Source of the DNA: Blautia parvula
GTDB lineage: Bacteria > Bacillota > Clostridia > Lachnospirales > Lachnospiraceae
Direction: 5' to 3'
DNA length: 64,000 nt
Assembly (NCBI RefSeq): GCF_020215665.1
Contig: NZ_CP084061.1
Location: 4,176,001-4,240,000, forward strand
The notes beneath the pieces are model-generated. The model did not search any database. It saw only the letters and a program-made list of their open reading frames with translations, and was not told the DNA's origin. Below are positions 33,841-43,026 of this stretch, piece by piece. How positions within the stretch are numbered: position 1 is the first letter of the stretch; each line of letters starts with the position of its first letter. The translations under genes and the position numbers were made by a program.

Positions 33841-34293
33841 TTATTTGATTTTTATCTTAAATATAGCTTTCTTAATGACAGCCGGACCGTCAACGGCAAC
33901 TGCTGTCCTGTGGGCATCTTTCGGATAGCAGAGAAGAAAATCACCTTCTGTCAGGACCACATGGCTGTTCGGTTCACCTTCCAGCGGAAGAAAATCATCT
34001 TTCTCCACAAATTCTTTCTGCTCCATATTGTCAATAAAATTTACATCGATCTGTTCCGGACCTCTCAGCATAAAATGCAGATCCAGATACTGTCTGTGCG
34101 CCTCCCAGAAACGATTTTGGGGCGTTGTTGTCTCATACTCCACAACATTCACAAACAAATCATCCCCGTCAATTTCGTGGCTGCCCTTCTCATATGCCAT
34201 CAGGTCATGCTCCTGCGCATATTTGAAGCATTTCAGCACTTCCTCTTCCAGCCAGGAATAATCCTTTAAATCTCTGATATTACCAAATACCAT
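33841..34293 (-). CDS. yhcH: YhcH/YjgK/YiaL family cupin protein
   Basis: 150 residues of the DUF386 cupin family, with the metal-site patterns NRFWEAHRQYLDLHFML (H residues) and HVVLTEGDFLLCYPKDAHRTAV. In other bacteria it is a sialic acid operon protein, with suggested sugar anomerase or transport-related roles; its exact reaction is not settled. The ATG at 34293 follows AAGGAGG. Confidence 0.85.
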   Translation of the reverse strand: MVFGNIRDLKDYSWLEEEVLKCFKYAQEHDLMAYEKGSHEIDGDDLFVNVVEYETTTPQNRFWEAHRQYLDLHFMLRGPEQIDVNFIDNMEQKEFVEKDDFLPLEGEPNSHVVLTEGDFLLCYPKDAHRTAVAVDGPAVIKKAIFKIKIK

Positions 34294-34323
34294 ATTACTG
34301 CCTCCTTATGATCACCGCAGAAT

Positions 34324-34368
34324 GTAACTGTTCAGCGGAGTAAATATGAAACCCCGCTGAATCATTAC
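34324..34368. repeat. Intergenic hairpin repeat (GTAACTGTTCAGCGG ...)
   Basis: GTAACTGTTCAGCGG (34324-34338) pairs with CCGCTGAATCATTAC (34354-34368) at 12 of 15 positions. Read on the minus strand it ends CCGCTGAACAGTTAC, like the tails at 6410 and 39147. It lies between the symporter and yhcH genes in the nan operon. Confidence 0.65.
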
Positions 34369-34387
34369 CGCAGAACAAACGTTACGA

Positions 34388-35911
34388 TCAGTTTTTGTAA
34401 ATCGTCGTATACTGTGCAGGTACGGAAGTATCTCCTTTTACCTTTCTGGAAATAATACTTGCCGGCAGACCCACAACCAGGGATACTACGATAGAGATAA
34501 TGGAGTAGGACCAGATAGAAATTGTTACTTCAGGAGCTACTACCGGAATCACATATTTAATACCAACCATAACTGCGGATGCAGCGATAAATGCGCACAC
34601 TGCACCGGTTGTATTTGCAACTTTTGTAAATGCGCCCAGAATGAATGTACCGATCAGGATACCGAGTACCAGACCCATGAATCCGTTAAACCATTCGTAA
34701 GCGGATTTCACACCGCCGTTAGCCAGAACCATGGCAACTACGATAGAGAAAATACCTACCAGAAGGGATACATACTGTCCGATCTTGGTCTGTTTCTCAA
34801 AGCTCAGCTCTTTTTTGGAGAGACGTGCCTGGATATCCAGAGTCCAGCTTGATGCCACGGAGTTCAGTCCGGTGGACAATGTGGACTGCGCTGCTGCATA
34901 GATAGCTGCCAGAAGCAGACCGGTAATACCAACAGGAAGCTCAAATGCGATCCAGGATGCGAAGATCTGGTCCTGCTGTGCTGCCGGAGGAAGCTGGTTG
35001 CCCTGTACCTGATAGAATACATATAAACCGGTACCGATCAGGTAGAATACAGTTGCAATGAAGATAGACAGACCACCGTTTGTCAGCATCATCTTGTTCA
35101 GTTTCTTTGTATCTGTAGTTGTTGTAAAACGCTGTACAATATCCTGGCTGGATACATAGGAGCCCATGGTATTGAATCCGGCACCTACGATCATCAGGAA
35201 CACACTGTCTTTTAAAATGTTTGCATTGAAGATCGGCTGGTCAACTGCCAGGAACTTATGTCCTGCTGACATCTCATGGAAGATAGCTCCGATACCGCCG
35301 TCCAGATGGGCGATCAGGAAGATCAAACCAAAGGTTACACCAACCAGAAGTACGGACCCCTGGATAAAGTCTGTCCAGAGTACGGATTTCAGACCGCCTG
35401 TGTAGGAGTAAATAATTGCTATGATACCCATGATGATGATCAGGATATTTACGTTGATTCCCATGAGGCTGGATAATACCATACATGGCAGATACATGAT
35501 GATGGACATACGGCCAACCTGATAAATGATGAACATGACCGCGCCCAGGACACGCAGCCCTTTGCTGTTAAAGCGCAGCTCCAGATAATGATAAGCCGTA
35601 TCAATATCCAGCTTGCTGTAAATAGGCAGGAAAAATTTGATCGTAAGCGGAATTGCCAGCAGCATACCTAACTGTGCAAACCACATGATCCATGTTCCCG
35701 CATATGAGTTGCCTGCCAGTGACAGGAATGAAATAGGACTCAGCAGTGTTGCGAAAATAGATACGGATGTAACCCACCACGGTACAGTTCCGTCACTCTT
35801 AAAGTATTCTTTTCCCTTCATTTCCTTTTTAGCAAAATGAAGACCGGCAAATAAAACGGCTGCCAGGTAAACGATCAAAATAGCCAAATCAATATAAGTA
35901 AAACCTTGCAT
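34388..35911 (-). CDS. Sodium:solute symporter (SSS), probable sialic acid or amino-sugar importer
   Basis: 507 residues, about 13 membrane helices in the LeuT-like SSS pattern (YLELRFNSKGLRVLGAVMF, TGGLKSVLWTDFIQG). Located between nanA and yhcH, it fits the SiaT/NanT-type Na+-coupled sialic acid transporter seen in other gut bacteria. The substrate is inferred from the operon. Starts ATG 35911 after AGGGAGG. Confidence 0.85.
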   Translation of the reverse strand: MQGFTYIDLAILIVYLAAVLFAGLHFAKKEMKGKEYFKSDGTVPWWVTSVSIFATLLSPISFLSLAGNSYAGTWIMWFAQLGMLLAIPLTIKFFLPIYSKLDIDTAYHYLELRFNSKGLRVLGAVMFIIYQVGRMSIIMYLPCMVLSSLMGINVNILIIIMGIIAIIYSYTGGLKSVLWTDFIQGSVLLVGVTFGLIFLIAHLDGGIGAIFHEMSAGHKFLAVDQPIFNANILKDSVFLMIVGAGFNTMGSYVSSQDIVQRFTTTTDTKKLNKMMLTNGGLSIFIATVFYLIGTGLYVFYQVQGNQLPPAAQQDQIFASWIAFELPVGITGLLLAAIYAAAQSTLSTGLNSVASSWTLDIQARLSKKELSFEKQTKIGQYVSLLVGIFSIVVAMVLANGGVKSAYEWFNGFMGLVLGILIGTFILGAFTKVANTTGAVCAFIAASAVMVGIKYVIPVVAPEVTISIWSYSIISIVVSLVVGLPASIISRKVKGDTSVPAQYTTIYKN

Positions 35912-35972
35912 CTGTTACCTCCCTCTAATCTCTTCGTTCTGTATTTCTACTTTTCCCTTTAATATCGTATAG

Positions 35973-36902
35973 TTATGCCAGGTATCTTTCCTTCGCAGCT
36001 TTTACCATCTCAGCAGCCTCATGCGCGATCGCTTTGTCTGCTTCCTGAAGGTTTTCCAGCGGCTCACGGACACCACCGATATTCACGTTGTCGTTTGTGC
36101 GCAGGATTTCTTTTGCTACCGCATACATATTTGCACGGCTTGAGCACATTTTGTAGATGATCTCATTGATAGCATACTGTAATTCGCAGGCTTTCTTCTT
36201 TTCTCCTGCTTCTACCAGGTCATTCAGTTTCAGGAACAGCTCCGGCATAACACCATAGGTTCCGCCGATACCGCCGTCAGCGCCAATCGCACGTCCTGCT
36301 ACGAACTGCTCATCCGGACCGTTGAATACAACGAAGTCATCCTTTGCAGCCAGACCTGCTGATTTGAACATCTGGATATCCTGTGTAGGCATGGAAGAGT
36401 TCTTTACAGCAATAACTCTGGGGTTCTTCATCATCTCAGCAAACAGGCTCATAGTCAGAGCTGTACCTGCAAGCTGCGGAATATTGTAGATAACAAAATC
36501 TGTGTTTGGTGCCGCTTCACTGATTGCATTCCAGTAAGCTGCAATGGAGTATTCCGGCAGACGGAAGTAGATAGGAGGAATGGACGCGATTGCATCTACG
36601 CCAACACTCTCTGAGTGTTTTGCAAGCTCCACACTGTCCTTTGTGTTATTACATGCCACATGGTTGATAACTGTCAGTTTTCCCTTTGCAACTGCCATTA
36701 CGTTTTCAATGATAAGCTTTCTCTCCTCAACGCTCTGGTAGATACACTCTCCTGAAGAACCGTTGACATAGACACCCTTTACGCCTTTGTCAATAAAATG
36801 CTGTGTGAGGGCCTGTACACGCTCTCCGCTCACATTGCCTTCCTCATCATAACATGCATAAAATGCCGGGATAATTCCTCTGTACTTATCTAATTTACTC
36901 AT
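35973..36902 (-). CDS. nanA: N-acetylneuraminate lyase family (DHDPS superfamily)
   Basis: 309 residues from ATG 36902; the upstream in-frame ATG overlaps the AAAGGAG site. It has the DapA/NanA barrel motifs VNGSSGECIYQS, VIYNIPQLAG (catalytic tyrosine region) and VIAVKNSS (Schiff-base lysine). It splits Neu5Ac to ManNAc and pyruvate, or a close relative. The operon with NanE, NanK and symporter makes sialic acid the likely substrate. Confidence 0.88.
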   Translation of the reverse strand: MSKLDKYRGIIPAFYACYDEEGNVSGERVQALTQHFIDKGVKGVYVNGSSGECIYQSVEERKLIIENVMAVAKGKLTVINHVACNNTKDSVELAKHSESVGVDAIASIPPIYFRLPEYSIAAYWNAISEAAPNTDFVIYNIPQLAGTALTMSLFAEMMKNPRVIAVKNSSMPTQDIQMFKSAGLAAKDDFVVFNGPDEQFVAGRAIGADGGIGGTYGVMPELFLKLNDLVEAGEKKKACELQYAINEIIYKMCSSRANMYAVAKEILRTNDNVNIGGVREPLENLQEADKAIAHEAAEMVKAAKERYLA

Positions 36903-36933
36903 TGCTGTGACTCCTTTCATCTTCCTCTTAAAT

Positions 36934-37632
36934 TTACTTTTCCAGGGTTGCCATCACATCTGTAAAGGATTTTGTGATCAGTTGGGGACGTGTAATGATA
37001 GAACCTACTACCACGCTGTAACATCCCAGTTCAATCACACGTTTTGCCTTTTCCGGTGTGTTGATGTTGCCTTCTGCGATCACATGATGTTTTACTTTGC
37101 TCAAAATTGTGCGGATGATCTCAAAATCATTCTCCTCTATCCGGTCACCTTTGCTGTGCTCTGTGTAGCCAACCAGTGTCGTACCAATGAAGTCAAATCC
37201 AAGCTCGTCTGCGTGAAGCGCTTCCTCCACGGTGGAGCAGTCTGCCATCAGAAGCTGCTCAGGATACTTCTTTCTGATCTCCGCATAAAATTCATCCAAA
37301 GTAACATTTCCCGGCCTCAGATCTTTTGTGGCATCAATGGCAATGATCTCCGGCTTTACCTCCATCAATTCATCAACTTCCTTCATGGTAGGTGTGATAT
37401 AAACTTTGCTGTCATCATAGTCCCGTTTCACGATTCCGATAACAGGAAGATCCACATTCTTCTGGATTTCTGCTATATCCTCCTTTGTGTTTGCACGAAT
37501 TCCCATGGCCCCGCCTTCTTTTGCTGCTCTGGCCATTCTTCCCATGATAAAAGAAGAATGCAGGGGTTCATGAGGGAGTGCCTGGCAGGATACGATCAAA
37601 TGTCCCTTAAGCTTCTCTAAACGCTGATTCAT
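36934..37632 (-). CDS. nanE: N-acetylmannosamine-6-phosphate 2-epimerase
   Basis: 232 residues, TIM barrel with [22 protein letters not shown] and [19 protein letters not shown] typical of NanE. It turns ManNAc-6-P into GlcNAc-6-P, the substrate of NagA encoded divergently at 37984. First gene of the minus-strand nan operon; the promoter is at 37687-37714. Confidence 0.92.
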   Translation of the reverse strand: MNQRLEKLKGHLIVSCQALPHEPLHSSFIMGRMARAAKEGGAMGIRANTKEDIAEIQKNVDLPVIGIVKRDYDDSKVYITPTMKEVDELMEVKPEIIAIDATKDLRPGNVTLDEFYAEIRKKYPEQLLMADCSTVEEALHADELGFDFIGTTLVGYTEHSKGDRIEENDFEIIRTILSKVKHHVIAEGNINTPEKAKRVIELGCYSVVVGSIITRPQLITKSFTDVMATLEK

Positions 37633-37686
37633 AACTCTCTCCTTTCCGCATCTCGGCTTCTGAATTGCTGCCTTCGCTTTGATTTC

Positions 37687-37714
37687 AGTATAGCATTTAT
37701 GAAATTTTTTTCAA
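37687..37714 (-). promoter_or_regulatory. Promoter of the nan operon
   Basis: Minus strand TTGAAA (37709-37714), 16 bp, TATACT (37687-37692). The -35 is overlapped by operator candidate 1, so bound repressor would block RNA polymerase. Confidence 0.65.
37700..37713. promoter_or_regulatory. RpiR-type operator candidate 1
   Basis: TGAAATTTTTTTCA is a TGAAA-N4-TTTCA inverted repeat overlapping the nan promoter. The 351-base gap 37633-37983 holds three such sites and the two promoters. Confidence 0.55.
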
Positions 37715-37729
37715 TATTTTTTACGATTC

Positions 37730-37743
37730 AGAAAAACCTTTCA
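37730..37743. promoter_or_regulatory. RpiR-type operator candidate 2 (imperfect)
   Basis: AGAAAAACCTTTCA, one mismatch from TGAAA-N4-TTTCA, 30 bp from site 1, about three helical turns. Confidence 0.4.
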
Positions 37744-37812
37744 TATCAAATATCAACTTGCACAAATTTCAGCGGTATAAAACCCTCAATTTTTATTGAT
37801 ATTGACGTTTTA

Positions 37813-37826
37813 TGAAAGTTCTTTCA
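37813..37826. promoter_or_regulatory. RpiR-type operator candidate 3
   Basis: TGAAAGTTCTTTCA, a perfect 6-2-6 palindrome 17 bp upstream of the nagA -35 element. Together with site 1 it could allow a looped repressor to control both divergent genes. Confidence 0.6.
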
Positions 37827-37842
37827 GTTTATCCTCCATACA

Positions 37843-37871
37843 TTGAATTAACTTGTAATGGGAATTATAAT
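37843..37871 (+). promoter_or_regulatory. Promoter of nagA
   Basis: TTGAAT (37843-37848), 17 bp, TATAAT (37866-37871). It leaves a leader of about 105 bases before the ATG. Confidence 0.75.
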
Positions 37872-37983
37872 AGAAGCATGGAAATAGGCTAACATCACAT
37901 ATTTTCCCAAAGAAATGCAAAAAAATACAAGGACAGGGAAGGTATCATGTGATAGAGTAAAAACAGAAAAGGAGTGAAACCAG

Positions 37984-39087
37984 ATGATTATTAAAAATGG
38001 ATTCGTATTTCAGGAAAACGGTACCTTTGAAAAAAAAGATCTGTATGTAGAGAACGGAAAAATCGTCTCTTCTATAGAAGAAGTGACAGATACTGCAGAG
38101 ATTGACGCCCAGGGCATGAAAGTGCTTCCCGGCGCTGTAGATGTTCACAGTCACGGAGCATTCGGACACGATTTCTCAGATGCGGACGTGGAGGGACTTA
38201 AAACGATCCTGCGCTATGAGAGATCCCACGGTGTGACTTCCTACTGCCCCACCTCCATGACACTGCCCAAGGAGCAGCTCCTGGATATCTTCGCTACCGC
38301 TGTAAAAGCCGGAGATGACAAGGACCAGGCAAGGATCGTGGGAATCAACATGGAGGGACCGTTCATTGACCCGGATAAAAAAGGAGCACATGTGGAACGG
38401 CATATCCGCAAACCCGATATCGGATTTTTCCGTGAATGCAACGAAAAAAGCGGCCGTCTCATAAAACTTGTGACACTTGCACCGAATATGGAAGGCGCCG
38501 ATGAATTTATAGAAGAACTGAAAGATGAAGTTAAAATATCCATCGGCCACACCATGGCCGGCTATGATACCGCACTGGCTGCAATGAAAAAAGGCGCGAA
38601 CCATGTAACACATCTGTTCAACGCCATGCCGCCCTTCGCCCACCGCGACCCGGGTGTTGTAGGAGCTGCCGCAGACGCTGAGAACTGCATGGTAGAGCTG
38701 ATCTGCGATGGTATTCATATCCATCCGAGTGTTGTGAGAAATACTTTCCGCATGTTTGGCAGCGAAAGAGTTATTCTTATCAGTGATTCCATGATGGCAA
38801 CCGGTATGGATAACGGCACATACGAACTTGGCGGACAGGAAGTCACCATGAACAACAGGAAAGCAACACTGGCCAACGGAACCATTGCAGGCTCCGCCAC
38901 CAACCTGTTCGACTGCATGAAGATTGCCATGGAATTCGGCATTCCCGAGGCAGACGCCATCTTCGCTGCCACAAGAAACCCGGCTAAGAGCATTGGGGTA
39001 TATGACAGGGTTGGTTCCCTTACGCCCGGAAAAGAGGCGGATATTCTGCTGGTGGATGATGACTACAACTTGAAGAAAGTATTATAA
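37984..39087 (+). CDS. nagA: N-acetylglucosamine-6-phosphate deacetylase
   Basis: 367 residues, amidohydrolase fold with VDVHSHGAFGHDFSD, NMEGPFIDPDKKGAH, GHTMAGYD and THLFNAMPPFAHRDPG, covering the metal and substrate residues. It releases acetate from GlcNAc-6-P, the product of NanE, giving GlcN-6-P. A dedicated nagB is not adjacent; the nearest NagB-like gene is at 21335-22096. Start ATG 37984 follows AAGGAG. Confidence 0.93.
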   Translation: MIIKNGFVFQENGTFEKKDLYVENGKIVSSIEEVTDTAEIDAQGMKVLPGAVDVHSHGAFGHDFSDADVEGLKTILRYERSHGVTSYCPTSMTLPKEQLLDIFATAVKAGDDKDQARIVGINMEGPFIDPDKKGAHVERHIRKPDIGFFRECNEKSGRLIKLVTLAPNMEGADEFIEELKDEVKISIGHTMAGYDTALAAMKKGANHVTHLFNAMPPFAHRDPGVVGAAADAENCMVELICDGIHIHPSVVRNTFRMFGSERVILISDSMMATGMDNGTYELGGQEVTMNNRKATLANGTIAGSATNLFDCMKIAMEFGIPEADAIFAATRNPAKSIGVYDRVGSLTPGKEADILLVDDDYNLKKVL

Positions 39088-39102
39088 AAACAGATATAAA
39101 GA

Positions 39103-39147
39103 TTCAGTCGGTTGAATTAAATGTGCAGACCTGACTGAACAGTTACG
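39103..39147. repeat. Intergenic hairpin repeat with AAATGTGCAG loop
   Basis: TTCAGTC GGT / ACC.TGACTGAA encloses AAATGTGCAG (39119-39128) and is followed by CAGTTACG. Right half nearly identical to 6383-6410, left arm different but complementary to its own right arm. It lies between nagA and its terminator. Confidence 0.65.
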
Positions 39148-39161
39148 AAAAGATTTCATAG

Positions 39162-39203
39162 AAAACTCCCGAAAAGCAAAATCTGCTTACCGGGAGTTTT
39201 TTA
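39162..39203 (+). terminator. Bidirectional terminator between nagA and the SDR gene
   Basis: AAAACTCCCG (39162-39171) / CGGGAGTTTT (39191-39200) with an inner AGCA/TGCT pairing, then TTATT. A-rich on the left, so it can end both genes. Confidence 0.85.
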
Positions 39204-39218
39204 TTAGCTTCTATATAT

Positions 39219-39983
39219 TTATACACACGTATATGCACCATCCACAACCACATCACTGCCGGATGTATAACCGGAAGCATTACCGGCCAGGTATAAGACA
39301 GCCGGGACAAGCTCTTCAGGTTTTCCCATTCTGTGCATGGGAATCAGAGGCATCCAGGCATCCTTTAGTTCTTTTGGCGTGTCAACCGACATGGGGGTTG
39401 CTATATAACCGGGACTCAGGCTGTTGACCCTTATATGATGGTCTGCCCACTCCACTGCCAGGGAACGGGTCATATGGATCACCGCTGCCTTGGATGCATT
39501 ATAGGAACACTGCCACTGAGGGATATTCACGATACTGCCTGACATAGAAGCCATATTTATAATGCTGCCGTGTATGTCATTTTCTATCATGATTTTTCCT
39601 GCTGCCCTTGCAACAATATATTCCCCTGTGAGATTTACATCCACAACCTGTCTGAATTCTTCTACAGTTGCCTCCAGGGTATCTTTGTGCAGACAGACCC
39701 CGGCATTATTGAAAACGATATCTACGGAACCGGACCGCTCCATAATCACCTGAAATGCCTGCTTTACACTTTCCTCCACAGTGACATCTGTTTTGATAAA
39801 ATACCCGCAGCCTCCTGCGTCAGAAATCTTCTGAAGCGTCTCGTCCGCCTGACTTCTGGATAATATGACGACCTCTGCTCCTGCTCTGGCCAGCCCTTCT
39901 GCCACAACCTGGCCAATTCCCCGGCTTCCGCCTGTCACAACAGCTACTTTTCCCTTTAATCCGAATATTTCGTCCAAATACAC
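39219..39983 (-). CDS. Short-chain dehydrogenase/reductase
   Basis: 254 residues from GTG 39983, 8 bases after GGAGG. SDR marks: VTGGSRGIGQ for NAD(P) binding, NNAGV, and the catalytic S...YNASK triad. Proteins close to this pattern include gluconate 5-dehydrogenases and other sugar-alcohol oxidoreductases; substrate not decidable. It lies 32 bases downstream of the GH3 gene on the same strand. Confidence 0.85.
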   Translation of the reverse strand: MYLDEIFGLKGKVAVVTGGSRGIGQVVAEGLARAGAEVVILSRSQADETLQKISDAGGCGYFIKTDVTVEESVKQAFQVIMERSGSVDIVFNNAGVCLHKDTLEATVEEFRQVVDVNLTGEYIVARAAGKIMIENDIHGSIINMASMSGSIVNIPQWQCSYNASKAAVIHMTRSLAVEWADHHIRVNSLSPGYIATPMSVDTPKELKDAWMPLIPMHRMGKPEELVPAVLYLAGNASGYTSGSDVVVDGAYTCV

Positions 39984-40015
39984 CTTACAAACCTCCCTCT
40001 GAATGCAATATTTTT

Positions 40016-42169
40016 TTAATAAGGTATTTCCGTTTCCTGCCCGGTCATCTCAACCTTGCCTTCCCATATATTGTCATCTGTAAGTCTTCTGCTGACCTCA
40101 TCCGGCTGACTTCCTCCAATATAAACATCAAATACCCCTGGCTCCAGCACACACGTTCCATTTTTCCGTATGACTGCCAGATCTCTGGCCCTGATGCAGA
40201 TCGGAACACTCTTTTCCTCGCCGCTTTCCAGCATAACTCTTTTAAAGAATACTAACTGCCGCTTCGGTACTTCCACACTTGCCTCTTCATCATGTATATA
40301 GACCTGCACCACAGTTTCACCGGAACGCATACCTGTGTTTTTGACAACTGTTTCAAAATAAATATCCTGACCCACAGAAATCTTTTGCGGAATATCAACC
40401 GGTCTATATGAAAATTCTGTGTAACTCAGTCCATATCCAAATGGATACATAGGTTCCTTTTCCGAAAATCTGTATGTACGGCCCTTCATGTCATAACTTT
40501 CAAAAGGCGGCAGATCCTCTGCACTTTTTACTACGGTTACCGGCAGGCGGCCCGACGGATTATAATTTCCGAACAAAATATCCGCAACAGCGCTTCCGCC
40601 CTCCTCACCGGGATACCATACTTCCAGCACAGCATCTGCCAATGTCTCCTCTTTTGGTATACTGAGCGGACTTCCATTGCACAGAACAAGAATCACAGGT
40701 TTTCCCTCCCCTGCAACAGCCCTGACTAATTCAGCCTGTCTGCCCGGAAGTCCAAGATGCTCCCTGTCACACTGGACAGCACCTTCCTCCCCCTCTTCTC
40801 CTTCCAGTACAGGAGACAGCCCAAGACAAAGCACCGAAATATCACTTCTTCTTGCCGCAAGCACCGCTTCCGGAATCAAATCCGTCTCACACAGAGTCCT
40901 GTACTCTTTTTTGTAAAGATCACATCCCTCGGCATAAATAATATCAACCCCGCGTTTTTCAGCCTCCTCCTGCATTCCTCTTAACAATGTTGTATACTTA
41001 GATGGTGTACCTGAATAGTTTCCCAATAACACATCTCTGGAATCAGCATTCGGTCCAATGACTGCAATTGTTTTATATTTATTTTCCAACGGAAGTATCT
41101 TTTCTTTGTTTTTTAGAAGAACCGCAGATTTTTCCGCTGCCTCTTTGGCAAGCCTCCGAAACTCTGCACAGTCCACTACGTCATCACTGATTTTATTAAA
41201 AGGAACAGCCTCTGCAGAATCGAACATTCCCAGACGGATTCTCTCCTCCAACAGCCGCTGAACAGATATGTCAATATCTTCCTCTTTTACAAGCCCCTGA
41301 TCAACAGCTTCTGTCAAAAATAAAAAGGTAGTTCCTCCGTTTTGGTCACACCCATGATTAAATGCCATAGCAGCCGATTCAACCGGTGTTGCAGTTATCT
41401 TATGGTGCAGATGAAAATCATCAATAGCAAAACTGTCTGACACTACATATCCCTTAAATCCCAGCTCATCCCTCAATATATCCTTCAGCAGATATGTACT
41501 GCCTGAGCATGGTGCCCCGTTTACCCTGTTATATGCGCCCATCACACATGCCACATCTGCCTCTCTGATACATCTTGCAAATGCATACAGATATGTTTCC
41601 CTGAACTGCTTCTCATCTATTTTTACATCTATTTCATGTCTCAGTTCATCCGGCCCGCTGTGCACAACATAATGTTTTACATTTGCATCCGCCTTGCGGT
41701 ACTTTTCATCCTCTCCCTGTATTCCCCGTATAAATGCGATTCCAAGTTCAGCCGTAAGGAATGGATCTTCCCCGTATGTCTCCTGTCCTCTTCCCCACCT
41801 TGGGTCCCTGAAAATATTAATATTAGGAGCATATTCCGTGATGCCTTTGTAGATAGAATTATCCCCAATACTCTGATATGCGTTATATTTTCCTCTTATC
41901 TCGTCTGAAATCGCTTCTGCCACCCTCTTCAGGAACTCTGCATCAAACATTGCCGCCAATCCAATGGCCTGAGGAAACACCGTTGCAGTGCCGCACCGGG
42001 CCACACCATGCAGACATTCATTCCACCAATGATACGCCGGAATACCCAGACGCTCAATAGCTGCGCTTTTATATACAAGCTGTGAAACCTTCTCTTCCAG
42101 GGTCATCTGCTTAATCGTCTCTGCTGCCCGCTCTTCTACAGGCAGATCCATATTAAATAAAGGATTCAT
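40016..42169 (-). CDS. GH3 family beta-glycosidase (beta-glucosidase or beta-xylosidase)
   Basis: 717 residues from ATG 42169; the ATG at 42187 only covers the AAGGAGG site. GH3 two-domain layout plus C-terminal fibronectin-III-like domain. The nucleophile is D245 in VVSDSFAID, and the N-terminal HWWNECLHGVAR motif is typical of the xylosidase-type branch. No signal peptide, so it cuts imported oligosaccharides inside the cell. It follows the ABC permease genes by 14 bases and forms one operon with them. Confidence 0.88.
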   Translation of the reverse strand: MNPLFNMDLPVEERAAETIKQMTLEEKVSQLVYKSAAIERLGIPAYHWWNECLHGVARCGTATVFPQAIGLAAMFDAEFLKRVAEAISDEIRGKYNAYQSIGDNSIYKGITEYAPNINIFRDPRWGRGQETYGEDPFLTAELGIAFIRGIQGEDEKYRKADANVKHYVVHSGPDELRHEIDVKIDEKQFRETYLYAFARCIREADVACVMGAYNRVNGAPCSGSTYLLKDILRDELGFKGYVVSDSFAIDDFHLHHKITATPVESAAMAFNHGCDQNGGTTFLFLTEAVDQGLVKEEDIDISVQRLLEERIRLGMFDSAEAVPFNKISDDVVDCAEFRRLAKEAAEKSAVLLKNKEKILPLENKYKTIAVIGPNADSRDVLLGNYSGTPSKYTTLLRGMQEEAEKRGVDIIYAEGCDLYKKEYRTLCETDLIPEAVLAARRSDISVLCLGLSPVLEGEEGEEGAVQCDREHLGLPGRQAELVRAVAGEGKPVILVLCNGSPLSIPKEETLADAVLEVWYPGEEGGSAVADILFGNYNPSGRLPVTVVKSAEDLPPFESYDMKGRTYRFSEKEPMYPFGYGLSYTEFSYRPVDIPQKISVGQDIYFETVVKNTGMRSGETVVQVYIHDEEASVEVPKRQLVFFKRVMLESGEEKSVPICIRARDLAVIRKNGTCVLEPGVFDVYIGGSQPDEVSRRLTDDNIWEGKVEMTGQETEIPY

Positions 42170-42183
42170 TTTCTCCCTCCTTT

Positions 42184-43005
42184 TCATCCCTTCACGGCTC
42201 CTGAAGTCATTCCTTCTATCACCTGCTTATTAAAAATAGAAAATATTATGATACTCGGCAAAACTGTGATCGCCACAGCCGCAAACATGGCAACATAATT
42301 TGTGGAATACTGTCCCTTAAATGAATTCAGTCCAATCGGAAGTGTCATTTTACTCTGGTCATTGAGGAATACCAGGGCATAATTCAGTTCATTCCACATG
42401 GAAACAAATGTATAGATAGCAACCGTAGCGATGGACGGCTTTGCTATGGGAATCGTTATGCGCAGAAATAAGGTTCTCATGCTCGCCCCGTCTATGATTG
42501 CGGATTCTTCTATCTCCGTTGGAAAGCTCTTTAAAAATCCAGTCATGATAAAAATTGCTATGGGCATTCCGCTTGTTGTATAAGGAATGATCAAAGACAA
42601 ATGTGAATTAATGATACCCGCCTTTGAAAACATTAAAAAAAGCGGAATCAAAGTAGAATGTATCGGTATCATCATCCCAACTAAAAAGACCATCATGGCA
42701 GTATTGGACAATTTCCATTTCAGCCTGGTAAGCGCAAATGCCGCTGTTGTACTCAGCAACAGGCATAGAAAAAGAGCTGACACGCATACAATAATAGAAT
42801 TCATAAAATACTGTCCGATATTCGCCTGTTTCCATGCATATATATAATTTTCAAAATTAATACTGCCCGGCAGTGCCCAGGGATTCTCAAACAGCTCACT
42901 GTTTGTCTTGAATGAATTATAGAACACCCAAATCAGCGGAAATATAAAAATAAGGGTAACTCCTGTCAGAACCACATATTTAAAAACATTTGACACCTTT
43001 CTCAT
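42184..43005 (-). CDS. Carbohydrate ABC transporter permease (MalG-like)
   Basis: 273 residues, six helices, with the EAA loop ESAIIDGASMRTLFLRITIPIAKP characteristic of binding-protein-dependent permeases (interaction with the ATPase). It imports the oligosaccharide delivered by the lipoprotein encoded at 43982-45328. No ATPase gene lies in the operon. Confidence 0.9.
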   Translation of the reverse strand: MRKVSNVFKYVVLTGVTLIFIFPLIWVFYNSFKTNSELFENPWALPGSINFENYIYAWKQANIGQYFMNSIIVCVSALFLCLLLSTTAAFALTRLKWKLSNTAMMVFLVGMMIPIHSTLIPLFLMFSKAGIINSHLSLIIPYTTSGMPIAIFIMTGFLKSFPTEIEESAIIDGASMRTLFLRITIPIAKPSIATVAIYTFVSMWNELNYALVFLNDQSKMTLPIGLNSFKGQYSTNYVAMFAAVAITVLPSIIIFSIFNKQVIEGMTSGAVKG

Positions 43006-43026
43006 ACGTTCACCCTCTCTCCAACT

